Source: Alphaproteobacteria bacterium (GTDB lineage Bacteria > Pseudomonadota > Alphaproteobacteria > Rhodobacterales > Rhodobacteraceae). From it: a DNA stretch of 64,000 nt. The stretch lies in NCBI GenBank assembly GCA_030431825.1, contig JAUIIJ010000022.1:1-64000 (forward strand), given 5' to 3'. The notes under the pieces were generated by a model. The model saw only the letters and a program-made list of their open reading frames with translations, ran no database searches and was not told where the DNA came from. The translations under genes were made by a program, and so were the position numbers. Positions 17,976 through 26,641 of this stretch are shown here, in pieces (positions within the stretch are counted from its first letter, which is position 1; every line of letters starts with the position of its first letter).

Positions 17976-18728
17976 ATGCACGAGCCCGCCTTTCTTGAAA
18001 CCCCGCAGAACCGGCGCATCGCCTATTACAAGAGCGACGGGAAATCGCCCTGCATCGTGTTCCTGGGCGGGCTGAAATCCGACATGGAGGGCACCAAGGC
18101 CGTTCACCTCGAAGCCTGGGCGAGAAGACACGGGCAGGCGTTCCTGCGGTTTGACTATTCCGGTCACGGAGAAAGCAGCGGGCGCTTTGAAGATGGCTGT
18201 ATCGGCGATTGGGCCGAGGACACGCTGGCCGCCGTCACTGCGCTGACCGAGGGACCGCTGGTGATCGTCGGATCGTCGATGGGCGGGTGGCAGGCGCTGT
18301 TGCTGTCACGGGCGATTCCCGAACGCATTGCGGGTCTCGTCACCATCGCCGCCGCGCCCGATTTTACCGAGGATGGCTATTGGGCGAATTTTACGGATGC
18401 GCAGAAACAGGCGCTGGAGACCGTCGGTCATGTCGAACTGCCATCGGACTATATGGAACCCTACATCATCAGCAAACGCATGATCGAGGATGGCCGCAAG
18501 CGGCTGGTCCTGCGCGCACCATTGTCGTTGCCGTTTCCCGTGCGCTGTCTGCAGGGCACGAAAGACACGGCGGTCAGCACCGAGACCGCCCTGCGCCTGC
18601 TGGACCATGCGCAGTGTCCGGATATGCGGCTGACGCTGGTCAAGGATGTGGATCACCGTTTTTCCGACGAAACCTGCCTTGGGCTGATCGAAGCGGCGGT
18701 GGCCGACATCCTGAATGGTGCCGGGTGA
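17976..18728 (+). CDS. Alpha/beta hydrolase, ABHD10-like
   Basis: The ATG at 17976 follows GGAGGA at ideal spacing, giving 250 residues; longer frames start without a site. The hydrolase has FLGGLKSDMEGTKA, LRFDYSGHGES, nucleophile elbow GSSMGG (Ser101) and a C-terminal DVDHRFSDE with the likely catalytic His. The layout closely follows ABHD10, an acyl-thioesterase and acyl-glucuronide esterase of mitochondria. A small acyl ester or S-acyl group as substrate is therefore plausible but unproven. Confidence 0.85.
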   Translation: MHEPAFLETPQNRRIAYYKSDGKSPCIVFLGGLKSDMEGTKAVHLEAWARRHGQAFLRFDYSGHGESSGRFEDGCIGDWAEDTLAAVTALTEGPLVIVGSSMGGWQALLLSRAIPERIAGLVTIAAAPDFTEDGYWANFTDAQKQALETVGHVELPSDYMEPYIISKRMIEDGRKRLVLRAPLSLPFPVRCLQGTKDTAVSTETALRLLDHAQCPDMRLTLVKDVDHRFSDETCLGLIEAAVADILNGAG

Positions 18729-18804
18729 TGTGCCCGTTCGCCGGGCTTCTGACGCCAGCGGAACGGGCGAAGGTGACAGCTGATTTTCAACTGGAGCAAT
18801 GGAC

Positions 18805-19239
18805 ATGATCATGGAACAACGGATCAGCCTTGTGACGCTGGGCGTTGCCGACCTGGAAGCCGCCGCAGCCTTCTACGAAGCCCTTGGATGGCAAAGGGTC
18901 CCGGGAGAGGAAGGGGTGATCGCCTTTGATCTCATCGGCCAGACCCTTGGTCTCTATCCTCTTGCGGACCTCGCGCGGGACATGGGGCTGCCGGTCGAGG
19001 CGCTCGGCCACGGGGCGATGACACTGGCCTATAACGTGCGGGACAAGGCGCAGGTTGCCGCGGTGATCGACACCGCGGAACGCGCCGGCGCAACCGTCCT
19101 GAAGCCCGCGCATGACGTGTTCTGGGGCGGGCATATAGGTTATTTCCGCGCGCCGGATGGCTGCATCTGGGAGGTGGCGTTCAACCCCCATGCACCGCTC
19201 GCCGAGGACGGGTCGTTTCGCTGGCTGGGCTACGCGTGA
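18805..19239 (+). CDS. VOC-family (glyoxalase/bleomycin-resistance fold) protein
   Basis: The 144-residue protein has two beta-alpha-beta-beta-beta modules: ISLVTLGVADLEAAAAFYEA at the start and GYFRAPDGCIWEVAFNPHAP near the end, as in metal-binding VOC proteins. I chose the ATG at 18805 because it is eight bases after GGAG; ATGs at 18799 and 18811 are alternatives. The next gene starts in its stop codon (TGATG), so the two are probably coupled. Substrate unknown. Confidence 0.82.
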   Translation: MIMEQRISLVTLGVADLEAAAAFYEALGWQRVPGEEGVIAFDLIGQTLGLYPLADLARDMGLPVEALGHGAMTLAYNVRDKAQVAAVIDTAERAGATVLKPAHDVFWGGHIGYFRAPDGCIWEVAFNPHAPLAEDGSFRWLGYA

Positions 19240-19889
19240 TGCGGCCCCCGCGCAGCATGCGGGGACTCGAGACTCTGGGGCGTGTCCGACTGTCCCGGTA
19301 TTTCTTCATGCGCGATTTCCTCTATTCCGAAATTGCCAACATCCACCAACTGAGCAATATCCCGGAGAATCCGGATCGTGCGATTGAAAACGGCCGGTCC
19401 TTCTGCCAGTTGCTGATGGACCCGCTGGAAGAAACCTTTGGTCGGATCGCGGTGCGCTCCGGCTATCGCTCACCGACGCTGAACAGCTTTGGAAACCGGA
19501 ACCACCTGAACTGCGCGCGCAACGACAACCCTCTGGAATGTCACATCTGGGATCGCGGCACCGCGGATCGGCGGATCGCGGGGGCGTCGGTGGTCATTCC
19601 GTGGTTTGCCGATCAATACGAGACCGGTCGCGATTGGCGGGACCTTGCGTGGTGGTTGCACGATCACCTTGCCTATTCCGAGATCTGGTTCTTTCCCCGG
19701 CTCTGCGCGTTCAACCTCGTCTGGCGGCCTGTCCCGCTGCGCCGGATCGACAGCTACATCGCGCCAAGGGGCAGTCTGTTGCAGGCGGGCCAGGAGCCGC
19801 AGGAAACGATGGCAGAACGCCAGAGGCGCTATGCGGATTTCCCGCCCTTTCGGGGTATCCGAATGCCATTGGTCACGGGGCCGGGATAG
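19239..19889 (+). CDS. Peptidase M15-like protein, probably lacking a full catalytic set
   Basis: The 216-residue protein overlaps the stop codon of the VOC gene by one base. The central stretch VRSGYRSPTLNSFGN is typical of M15A (D-Ala-D-Ala carboxypeptidase-like) folds, and ECHIWD sits where the family has its first zinc ligands (H-x-x-D). The usual third histidine near the C-terminal strand reads FNLVWRP instead. It has no signal peptide, so it may be a non-peptidase member of the fold. The function is not recognised. Confidence 0.65.
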   Translation: MRPPRSMRGLETLGRVRLSRYFFMRDFLYSEIANIHQLSNIPENPDRAIENGRSFCQLLMDPLEETFGRIAVRSGYRSPTLNSFGNRNHLNCARNDNPLECHIWDRGTADRRIAGASVVIPWFADQYETGRDWRDLAWWLHDHLAYSEIWFFPRLCAFNLVWRPVPLRRIDSYIAPRGSLLQAGQEPQETMAERQRRYADFPPFRGIRMPLVTGPG

Positions 19890-19907
19890 GCTCGGGTCAG
19901 ATATCCG

Positions 19908-20486
19908 TCAGTCGTAGAGCGCGGCGCGTGCCTCGCGGTCGATCAGGTGAATGGGCGCGATCGGATCGCCGGTCTGCAGGTCAAAGAACGGGGTCCGTTT
20001 CCAGCGCCCTGACAGCCGCGCGGCGATCATGCGTGACAGGACGCGGACCACCATGCGCCCGCCGTTCTTGTGTCTTGGGGGGCCTCCGGGTTGCGGTACA
20101 AAGCTGTGCGCGACGACCGGTCCGAACGCGCCGGGCTTGTCCGTGGTATCGAGCAGTACCGCGACAAAGGCCAGACCCGGTCGCGCCAATGTGTTGAACA
20201 TCGGCGTCTTGCAGCATCCGGCATACCAGCGCAGCGGGCCTTTGGGGCCGAGCCGCAATATGGCCAGATGTCCGGTGCCGGTCTCGATGTCTATTGTGTC
20301 GGGGCTGGTCTGCACCAGATCGACCCCGTCTTGCGCGATGTCGCCCCGCCCGAGATAGCGCGCCGCAGCCCGGCAATCGCGACAATGGCATAGCAGGCGT
20401 GTACCGCTTCTTGCGCTCGCGGGACTGATCCGTCCACGTACCTTCCCGCATCTGCAGGAAAAGGCCGTGAAAGGTGTGGTCGCCAT
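19908..20486 (-). CDS. DUF6151-type, GFA-like zinc-binding protein
   Basis: The 192-residue protein has cysteine motifs CRCGKVRG near residue 11, CHCRDCR near residue 33 and AGCCKTPMFNT in the middle, the pattern of the glutathione-dependent formaldehyde-activating (GFA) zinc fold. Length and C-terminus fit DUF6151. It lies 12 bases downstream of phaZ in the same direction and may be cotranscribed with it. Function is unknown. Confidence 0.75.
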   Translation of the reverse strand: MATTPFTAFSCRCGKVRGRISPASARSGTRLLCHCRDCRAAARYLGRGDIAQDGVDLVQTSPDTIDIETGTGHLAILRLGPKGPLRWYAGCCKTPMFNTLARPGLAFVAVLLDTTDKPGAFGPVVAHSFVPQPGGPPRHKNGGRMVVRVLSRMIAARLSGRWKRTPFFDLQTGDPIAPIHLIDREARAALYD

Positions 20487-20498
20487 GAACGCGGAGGT

Positions 20499-21773
20499 CT
20501 ATTCGGCCGCGACGTTTTTGTTTGCGGCCTGCTTGCGTCCGGTGCGGCTGTTGGCGTCGATGAAGTCGAGAACCAGCGGGCGGATATTGTTGCGCCACGA
20601 CTTGCCCGCAAAGATACCATAATGGCCCGCGTCGGGTTCGACATGGCTGGCCTTCTTGCTGTCCGGCAGACCGGTACAGAGATCGAGCGCGGCGATACAT
20701 TGTCCGGGGGCCGAGATGTCGTCCTTGGCACCTTCGACGGTCTTGACCGCAACATCGGTGATCTTGCCGATATCGACCTGATGACCGTCAACGACAAAGA
20801 CGTTGCGCGCGATTTCGCGCTCCTTGAAGATGCGCTCGACGGTCGAAAGGTAGAATTCCGCCGGCATGTCCATGACGGCGAGGTATTCATCGTAAAAGCG
20901 GTTGTGGGCGTCGTGTTCGGAGGCTTCGCCGCGTGCGACGCGCAGGATCTGATCGGTGAAGGCGCTGGCGTGACGCTCGGTATTCATCGACATGAACGAG
21001 GCAAGTTGCAGAAGGCCCGGATAGACCATGCGACCGACGCCGGGATATTTGAACCCGACGCGCTGAATCATTGTCTCTTCCAGTTGGCCCATCGTCACCC
21101 GGCGACCAAAGTCGGTCACATCGGTGGGTGTCGCATCCGGGTCGATCGGACCGCCGATCAGGGTGAGAGACCGGGGTTGTGCCTCGGGATCCTGTTCCGC
21201 GAGATAAGCCGTTGCGGCCAGCGTCAGCGGCGCCGGTTGGCAAACCGCGATCACATGCGTGTCGGGGCCGAGTTCACGCATGAAGTCCACGAGGTACAGG
21301 GTGTAATCCTCGATATCGAACTTTCCGGCGGACACGGGAATGTCGCGCGCATTGTGCCAGTCGGTCACGTAGACCTCGCAATCAACCAGCAGCGATTTGA
21401 CGGTGCTGCGCAGCAGGGTCGCGTAATGGCCCGACATCGGCGCAACCAGAAGCACCTTGCGCGGGCTTGGCTCGCGGCCGGTCACCTTGAAATGGATCAG
21501 GTCTCCGAAGGAACGTTCAACCACCGTTTCGATGTTGACCAGGTGATCCTTGCCGTCCTTGCAGGTGAAGGTGCGGATGCCCCAGTCCGGCTTGACAACC
21601 ATGCGCTGAAACGTGCGTTCGGTCACTTCACCCCAGGCCGCCATCCAGTTGAGAGCGGGGTTTGGAATCATGCTGAATATCGGATATGATGCGAGAGCAA
21701 GGGCCGACGCGCCCATCCACTGATTGGTGTTGCGCGTCGCCTCCATCAAGTCGTAGGTCATCATGTAGCGCAT
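20499..21773 (-). CDS. phaZ: Intracellular polyhydroxybutyrate depolymerase
   Basis: The 424-residue enzyme matches cytosolic PHB depolymerases throughout: MRYMMTYDLMEATRNTNQW at the start, the APMSGHYATLL segment, and VCQPAPLTLAA carrying the likely catalytic cysteine. It mobilises PHB granules to 3-hydroxybutyrate units. There is no signal peptide. GGAG lies eight bases before the ATG. It is divergent from phaC across 116 bases that hold a PhaR-box match, so synthesis and breakdown genes share a control region. Confidence 0.95.
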   Translation of the reverse strand: MRYMMTYDLMEATRNTNQWMGASALALASYPIFSMIPNPALNWMAAWGEVTERTFQRMVVKPDWGIRTFTCKDGKDHLVNIETVVERSFGDLIHFKVTGREPSPRKVLLVAPMSGHYATLLRSTVKSLLVDCEVYVTDWHNARDIPVSAGKFDIEDYTLYLVDFMRELGPDTHVIAVCQPAPLTLAATAYLAEQDPEAQPRSLTLIGGPIDPDATPTDVTDFGRRVTMGQLEETMIQRVGFKYPGVGRMVYPGLLQLASFMSMNTERHASAFTDQILRVARGEASEHDAHNRFYDEYLAVMDMPAEFYLSTVERIFKEREIARNVFVVDGHQVDIGKITDVAVKTVEGAKDDISAPGQCIAALDLCTGLPDSKKASHVEPDAGHYGIFAGKSWRNNIRPLVLDFIDANSRTGRKQAANKNVAAE

Positions 21774-21827
21774 TTCGGGACTCCAAGTTTAATAATGATC
21801 CCAGATGAGATCGGACCATTCGTCGCT

Positions 21828-21856
21828 TTGCCCCCCGAAACCGGCGACGTTATTCT
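21828..21856 (+). promoter_or_regulatory. Predicted phaC promoter
   Basis: TTGCCC (21828-21833) and TATTCT (21851-21856) are 17 bases apart. Transcription would start near 21863, inside the PhaR-box match, and leave a leader of about 27 bases. Confidence 0.45.
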
Positions 21857-21865
21857 GCACAGCAG
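21855..21865. promoter_or_regulatory. PhaR-box match in front of phaC
   Basis: CTGCACAGCAG fits the CTGC-N3-GCAG consensus described for Rhodobacter PhaR exactly. It overlaps the end of the predicted -10 element and the start site of phaC, where a bound repressor would block initiation. It also lies between phaC and the divergent phaZ. Confidence 0.6.
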
Positions 21866-21889
21866 CAAGATTACGAGGTATTCCATAAA

Positions 21890-23695
21890 ATGACAACCAA
21901 GCATGACGGCGCACCCGAAAATTCCGGTGAACATCTGGAAAGTTTTCAGAAAAATCTCGAGAAAATCGAGGAACTTTCCCGGCGCCTGATGGAGGTCATG
22001 ACCCACAAGACGGGCCACAATGCCGCGCTGGATGCGCCAAAGCAGGATTTGTTTGCACGGGCAGCAACCGCATACTGGGCCGAGGCGATGCAGAATCCGT
22101 CCAAGATGATCGGTCAGCAGGTGGCCTATTGGGGCAAGTCGCTGAAGCATTTTGCCGAGGTCCAGGAGACATTCGCCAAGGGAAAGCTCGCCGCGCCGTC
22201 CGATCCCGGACCGAGTGACCGGCGGTTTTCGAACCCGATGTGGGATGAACATCCCTACTTCAACTTTCTCAAACAGCAGTACCTGATCAATTCCGACGCG
22301 ATCAAGCAAGCCGTGGACAGCGTTCAGGACATGGATCGCAAGGAAAAGCAGCGGCTGACCTATTTCGCTAACCAGATCGTCGACATGATGGCGCCGACCA
22401 ACTTTTTCGCGACCAATCCGGATGCGTTGGAAAAGGCCATCGAGACCGAGGGGCAATCGCTCATTGCGGGGCTTGAAAACCTGATCTCCGATCTCGAAGC
22501 GAACAATGGCGAACTCGTCGTGCGGTTGGCGGATGAAAAGGCGTTTGAACTAGGCGGCAACATCGCCACCACGCCCGGCGACGTGGTGTTCCGCAACCGG
22601 ATGATGGAACTGATCCAGTACAAGCCGGTGACCGACACGGTGCATGAAATTCCGCTGATCGTCTTTCCGCCGTGGATCAACAAATTCTACATCCTGGACC
22701 TGAAGGCTCAGAACAGCCTGATCAAATGGATTACGGAACAGGGTTACACCCTCTTCGTGGTCAGTTGGATCAACCCGGATGCCAGCTATTCCGAAACGGG
22801 TCTGGAAGATTATGTTCAGGACGGTTATCTGACCGCGCTCGAAGAGGTGAAGGCGATCTGCAATACCAAACAGGTGAATGCCGTTGGGTATTGTATCGCG
22901 GGCACCACCCTTTCCCTGACATTGTCTCTGCTGAAGCAGCGTGGGGACAAGTCGGTAAAATCGGCGACGCTGTTTACGGCCCTGACCGATTTCGGCGAGC
23001 AGGGAGAGTTCACGCCCTTCCTGACGGACGACTTCATCGACGGTATCGAGGCCGAAGTGAACGACAAGGGTGTTCTGCCGTCCTATATCATGGCGCGTAC
23101 ATTCAGTTTCCTGCGGTCCAACGATCTGGTCTACAAGCCGGCGATCCGCAGCTACATGATGGGCGAGGCGCCGCCGGCCTTCGACCTGCTTTACTGGAAT
23201 GGTGACGGGGCCAACCTGCCAGCCAAGATGTCGATGCAATACCTGCGCGGGCTCTGCCAGAAAAATGAGTTCACCCAGGACGGTTTCGAGCTCTTCGGGC
23301 ACAAGCTCAGGATCTCGGAGGTGGACGTGCCGCTTTTTGCCGTCACCTGCGAAACCGATCACATCGCCGCCTGGAAGGATTGTTACCGCGGCGTGCAGAT
23401 GATGGGATCGCGCAGCAAGGAGTTCGTCGTTTCGGAATCCGGCCACATCGCGGGCATCGTGAACCCGCCGAGCAAGAAAAAGTACGGGCATTACACGAAC
23501 AAGGATCTCAAGCTGTCCGCCGATGACTGGATGAAGGGGGCACAACGGCACGACGGATCCTGGTGGCCGCATTGGGAAAGCTGGCTCAAGAAGCGCTCGG
23601 GCAAGCAGGTTCCGGCACGCGAAATCGGTGATTCGACTCGCCCTTCGCTTGCGCCGGCCCCCGGGAGCTACGTGCGGTCCAAGGCAACAGCCTGA
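21890..23695 (+). CDS. phaC: Class I polyhydroxyalkanoate synthase
   Basis: The 601-residue synthase polymerises (R)-3-hydroxyacyl-CoA on the PHB granule surface. The nucleophile elbow GYCIAGTT has the catalytic Cys335. Other family stretches are PPWINKFYILDL, YTLFVVSWINPD and SGHIAGIVNPPSKKKYG with the catalytic-type His. The length is normal for class I, and no phaE is present. A GAGG site lies upstream of the ATG. phaP and phaR follow on the same strand. Confidence 0.97.
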   Translation: MTTKHDGAPENSGEHLESFQKNLEKIEELSRRLMEVMTHKTGHNAALDAPKQDLFARAATAYWAEAMQNPSKMIGQQVAYWGKSLKHFAEVQETFAKGKLAAPSDPGPSDRRFSNPMWDEHPYFNFLKQQYLINSDAIKQAVDSVQDMDRKEKQRLTYFANQIVDMMAPTNFFATNPDALEKAIETEGQSLIAGLENLISDLEANNGELVVRLADEKAFELGGNIATTPGDVVFRNRMMELIQYKPVTDTVHEIPLIVFPPWINKFYILDLKAQNSLIKWITEQGYTLFVVSWINPDASYSETGLEDYVQDGYLTALEEVKAICNTKQVNAVGYCIAGTTLSLTLSLLKQRGDKSVKSATLFTALTDFGEQGEFTPFLTDDFIDGIEAEVNDKGVLPSYIMARTFSFLRSNDLVYKPAIRSYMMGEAPPAFDLLYWNGDGANLPAKMSMQYLRGLCQKNEFTQDGFELFGHKLRISEVDVPLFAVTCETDHIAAWKDCYRGVQMMGSRSKEFVVSESGHIAGIVNPPSKKKYGHYTNKDLKLSADDWMKGAQRHDGSWWPHWESWLKKRSGKQVPAREIGDSTRPSLAPAPGSYVRSKATA

Positions 23696-23717
23696 TATCG
23701 CATCATAAATCAGATTA

Positions 23718-23732
23718 TGCTGCGTCGCAGCA
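23718..23732. promoter_or_regulatory. PhaR-box match upstream of phaP (distal)
   Basis: TGCTGCGTCGCAGCA is a perfect inverted repeat about one central base and contains CTGC-GTC-GCAG, an exact match to the PhaR consensus. It lies just upstream of the predicted -35 element of phaP. Confidence 0.65.
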
Positions 23733-23740
23733 AAAAAAAC

Positions 23741-23769
23741 TTGAAATGCCGCGCCGCAGCATGCATATT
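23741..23769 (+). promoter_or_regulatory. Predicted phaP promoter with operator in the spacer
   Basis: TTGAAA (23741-23746) and CATATT (23764-23769) are 17 bases apart. The spacer holds CCGCGCCGCAG (23749-23759), a one-mismatch PhaR box, so repressor bound there would cover the promoter. Confidence 0.55.
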
Positions 23770-23824
23770 GTCCTCAGCAAACAGACGCGGGATCGTCCCG
23801 GTCAACAACGCAAGGATTAGGACA

Positions 23825-24268
23825 ATGGCAAATACCCAAGATTTCACCGCCGTCATGAAAGACATGATGGGCAGCTTCCCTGTTGACACCAAAGCAATGG
23901 AAGAAGCCTTCAAGACCCAGGCAACGCTGAACGAGAAACTGTCGGCCGTCGCTCTGGACGCGGCTTCCAAGTCCGCTGAGCTGTCCAACAAGTGGACCAA
24001 AGAGACCATCGCCAAGCTGAGCGAAGTGTCCAAGGCAAAAGCCGAGCCGGCCGACTACGCCAAAGCCGCAACCGATTTCGCTTCCGCTTCGGCTGAAGTT
24101 GCTGCCGAAAACATGGCTGCTTTCGCTGAAATCGCGAAAAAAGTTCAGACCGAAACCGTTGAGCTGCTGATGGCTGCCGGTAAGGACATCAGCGAAGACG
24201 CGACTGCTGCCGTCAAGAAAGCGACCAGCGACGTGACTGCTGCGGCCAAGAAAGCGGCGGCCAAGTAA
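23825..24268 (+). CDS. phaP: Phasin, PHB granule-coating protein
   Basis: The 147-residue protein is rich in Ala, Lys and Glu and almost wholly helical, beginning MANTQDFTAVMKDMMGSF and ending in an alanine-lysine tail (TAAAKKAAAK), as phasins do. It coats PHB granules and controls their size and number. The ATG at 23825 follows an AAGGATTAGGA site. Its promoter region carries two PhaR-box matches and a strong terminator follows, so it is probably a highly expressed single-gene unit. Confidence 0.92.
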   Translation: MANTQDFTAVMKDMMGSFPVDTKAMEEAFKTQATLNEKLSAVALDAASKSAELSNKWTKETIAKLSEVSKAKAEPADYAKAATDFASASAEVAAENMAAFAEIAKKVQTETVELLMAAGKDISEDATAAVKKATSDVTAAAKKAAAK

Positions 24269-24317
24269 GCCACGCTTATAACGAATTGCGCCAAATCCTC
24301 CCAACTGGTGCAATCGC

Positions 24318-24350
24318 GGGGACAGGTCGAAAGATTTGTCCCCTTTTTTT
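24318..24350 (+). terminator. Strong terminator after phaP
   Basis: GGGGACA and TGTCCCC pair around a 12-base loop and are followed directly by seven T. Confidence 0.9.
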
Positions 24351-24449
24351 GTTCCGCCCAGGAGCAAATTCAAACGCTGCAATCGATCATGCGGCGCACC
24401 GCTCAGCCTGACAGGCACCCTGGCACTCCGCGCGCTCTTTCTTTTTGTG

Positions 24450-24461
24450 CTGCGCTCGCAT
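24450..24461. promoter_or_regulatory. Near-match PhaR box upstream of phaR
   Basis: CTGC-GCTC-GCAT differs by one base from the N4 form of the PhaR consensus. It lies 41 bases before the phaR start and suggests autoregulation. Confidence 0.35.
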
Positions 24462-24501
24462 AGGCTTTTCTGCAATGCATCATGTCTCGGGAGGACGTCA
24501 G

Positions 24502-25059
24502 GTGGCGGAAACGGAAAAACCCCTTCTTATCAAGCGATACGCCAGTCGTCGGCTGTATAACACCGAGACCAGCGATTATGTCACGCTGGAAGACATCGCG
24601 AGCTTCATCCGGGATGGGCGCGAGGTCCAGATCGTCGACCTGAAGTCGGGGGACGATCTGACCCGTCAGTATCTCTTGCAGATCATCGCCGAACACGAAA
24701 GCCGCGGCGAGAACGTGCTCCCGGTGAACGTACTGAATGATCTGGTGCGCAGCTACATGGTGCCGGGCGGCGGCATGATGCCCCAGTTCCTGCAAAGCTC
24801 GTTCGAGATGCTGCGCGAGAATCAGGCCAAGATGATGGAAAACATGACGGCGATGAACCCGATGTCCAAAATGCCGGGGTTCGAGGCGATGCAGGCGCAG
24901 CAGGCGGCATTCCTCAAGGCGATGACCGGTGGCATGGGCAATTCCTGGAGCGGTCCCGCGAAGGATGATGACGCCGAGGGCGACGACAGTTCCGAGAACC
25001 TTGAAGACATCAAGAAACAACTGGCGGAGCTTCAGAACAAGCTGTCCAGGCTCAAGTGA
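24502..25059 (+). CDS. phaR: PHB synthesis transcriptional regulator
   Basis: I start this at GTG 24502 because GGGAGGA is six bases upstream; the protein then begins VAETEKPLLIKRYASRRLY, as PhaR proteins do. It has 185 residues. The N-terminal DNA-binding/PHB region (TSDYVTLEDIASFIRDG) is followed by the PHB-accumulation regulatory domain and an acidic coiled-coil tail. PhaR represses phaP and its own gene and is released by binding nascent PHB. It is the probable ligand of the four box matches in this locus. Confidence 0.93.
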   Translation: MAETEKPLLIKRYASRRLYNTETSDYVTLEDIASFIRDGREVQIVDLKSGDDLTRQYLLQIIAEHESRGENVLPVNVLNDLVRSYMVPGGGMMPQFLQSSFEMLRENQAKMMENMTAMNPMSKMPGFEAMQAQQAAFLKAMTGGMGNSWSGPAKDDDAEGDDSSENLEDIKKQLAELQNKLSRLK

Positions 25060-25213
25060 ATTTATCCGGCACGGGCAGTGCGTTTGCGCTCGCCGCCAGG
25101 GCCAACGCCTGTCCGGGCGGCGCGGTTGCTGCCGGGCATCAGGGCGTTTCGCAATGAACCGAGATCCTGGCTCCTGGGCAGCGTCAGATGATCCGGGTTA
25201 CTCGCGAAACGCG

Positions 25214-26416
25214 TCAGGTGCCATAGGCCGCGACCTGGCCCATGACATCTTCGACCGCGCCCAGGATGATGTCCGAAATGACGTTCAATTCGGTCTTGCC
25301 GAGCCGAACCGGAAGGCGCACGTCGCAGGCCCGCATCAGCATTGCGCGGGTGCGCGGAAGTTCCGGAAGGTCGGGGATAAACTGCCAGTTCCAGAAGGCA
25401 CGGGCATTGTCCGCACTTTGACCGAAAACCTGCACCTTCACCCCGCGCGCCTCGGCGGCTGCGGCAAAGGACAGGATTTCGAACTCATCCATGCCAACGA
25501 GGTTGAACTGGATCGAATCCGGTGCCCGGACCTCCTGGGGCAACGGCGCTGGCACGTCGATATGCGGCGAGGCGTTCAGGCGTGCAGCGACATGGTCATG
25601 GTTCGCAAGACCATCGCGCACCCGCCGTGCAAGTTCAGGGATTTGCGCGCGGACCACGACCGCCGACAGGTTGCTCATCCGCAGGTTATAGAGTGGCAGG
25701 CGGTTCTGCCAGCGGGCAAAGGCGGCCTGCAATTCGGGCGATGATCCCTTGTGCTTCTGCCAATTATGTTCATATGCGCCGGACATGATGATTGCGCGTG
25801 CAACCAGATCGGCGTCGTCCGTGACGAGAATGCCGCCTTCGCCTGCGTTGATCATCTTGTAGGACTGGAATGAAAAACACCCCACCTTGCCGATGGTGCC
25901 GATCTTGCGGCCATTCCATGTGGTTCCGAGCGAATGCGCCGCGTCCTCGATGACCGGAATGCCGCGCGCGTCGCACAGCGCCATGATCGCATCCATGTCG
26001 CTGGTATGCCCGCGCATGTGGCTGATGATTACCGCCTGCACATCGGCAAGCCTGGCCTCGAAATCCTCGATATCGATGCGATAGTTCTCGCCCACCTCGC
26101 ACAGGACCGGCATGCAATCCGCATGTAGCACCGACGAGGGAACCGCCGCGAAGGTAAAGCCGGGGATCAGGACACGCGCGTCGCGGGGCAGGTCGAGCGC
26201 CTTGAGCGACAGGAACAGCGCCGCCGAGCAAGAGGACACCGCCAGCGCATATCGGCTGCCCATCTGTTCGGCAAACTCGGCCTCGAGCAGCGCGACCGGA
26301 GCATCGCCCGGCGCGGTGTAGCGAAACAGATCGCCCGACTGCATCAGGGCGTCAATGGCGTCGCGGGCGGATTGCGGGATGGGTTCTGCGTCATGGACAT
26401 TCGGTGGCAAGGTCAT
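25214..26416 (-). CDS. DegT/DnrJ/EryC1/StrS-family PLP aminotransferase
   Basis: The 400-residue fold-type I PLP enzyme has the family stretches PGFTFAAVPSSVLHADCMPV, VIEDAAHSLGTTWNGR and FQSYKMINAGEGG with the probable PLP lysine at 187. Family members usually transaminate keto-sugars, but some act on other ketones. No sugar or polysaccharide gene is nearby. It lies downstream of the amine-catabolism genes on the same strand after a 225-base gap, so its substrate could be an amine or keto acid instead. Confidence 0.85.
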   Translation of the reverse strand: MTLPPNVHDAEPIPQSARDAIDALMQSGDLFRYTAPGDAPVALLEAEFAEQMGSRYALAVSSCSAALFLSLKALDLPRDARVLIPGFTFAAVPSSVLHADCMPVLCEVGENYRIDIEDFEARLADVQAVIISHMRGHTSDMDAIMALCDARGIPVIEDAAHSLGTTWNGRKIGTIGKVGCFSFQSYKMINAGEGGILVTDDADLVARAIIMSGAYEHNWQKHKGSSPELQAAFARWQNRLPLYNLRMSNLSAVVVRAQIPELARRVRDGLANHDHVAARLNASPHIDVPAPLPQEVRAPDSIQFNLVGMDEFEILSFAAAAEARGVKVQVFGQSADNARAFWNWQFIPDLPELPRTRAMLMRACDVRLPVRLGKTELNVISDIILGAVEDVMGQVAAYGT

Positions 26417-26641
26417 ATTTCGATTTCCCTAACTTAACCTGTGGCTTTGTTAAAACAGTTGACGGCAACTGCCAACAGGAAATCGGGCAGGGCCGGGGAA
26501 ACCCGGCGATCCTGCAATGTCGTTGAATCGTATGCCGCAGGCCTGCGAGGTGCCCGCCGCTCGTGCGCGGCTGGTTTCACATTCGGACAAGACGTGCATC
26601 CGGTATCGCGACAGGATCCGGATATCGGCGGTGTTGTCGGG

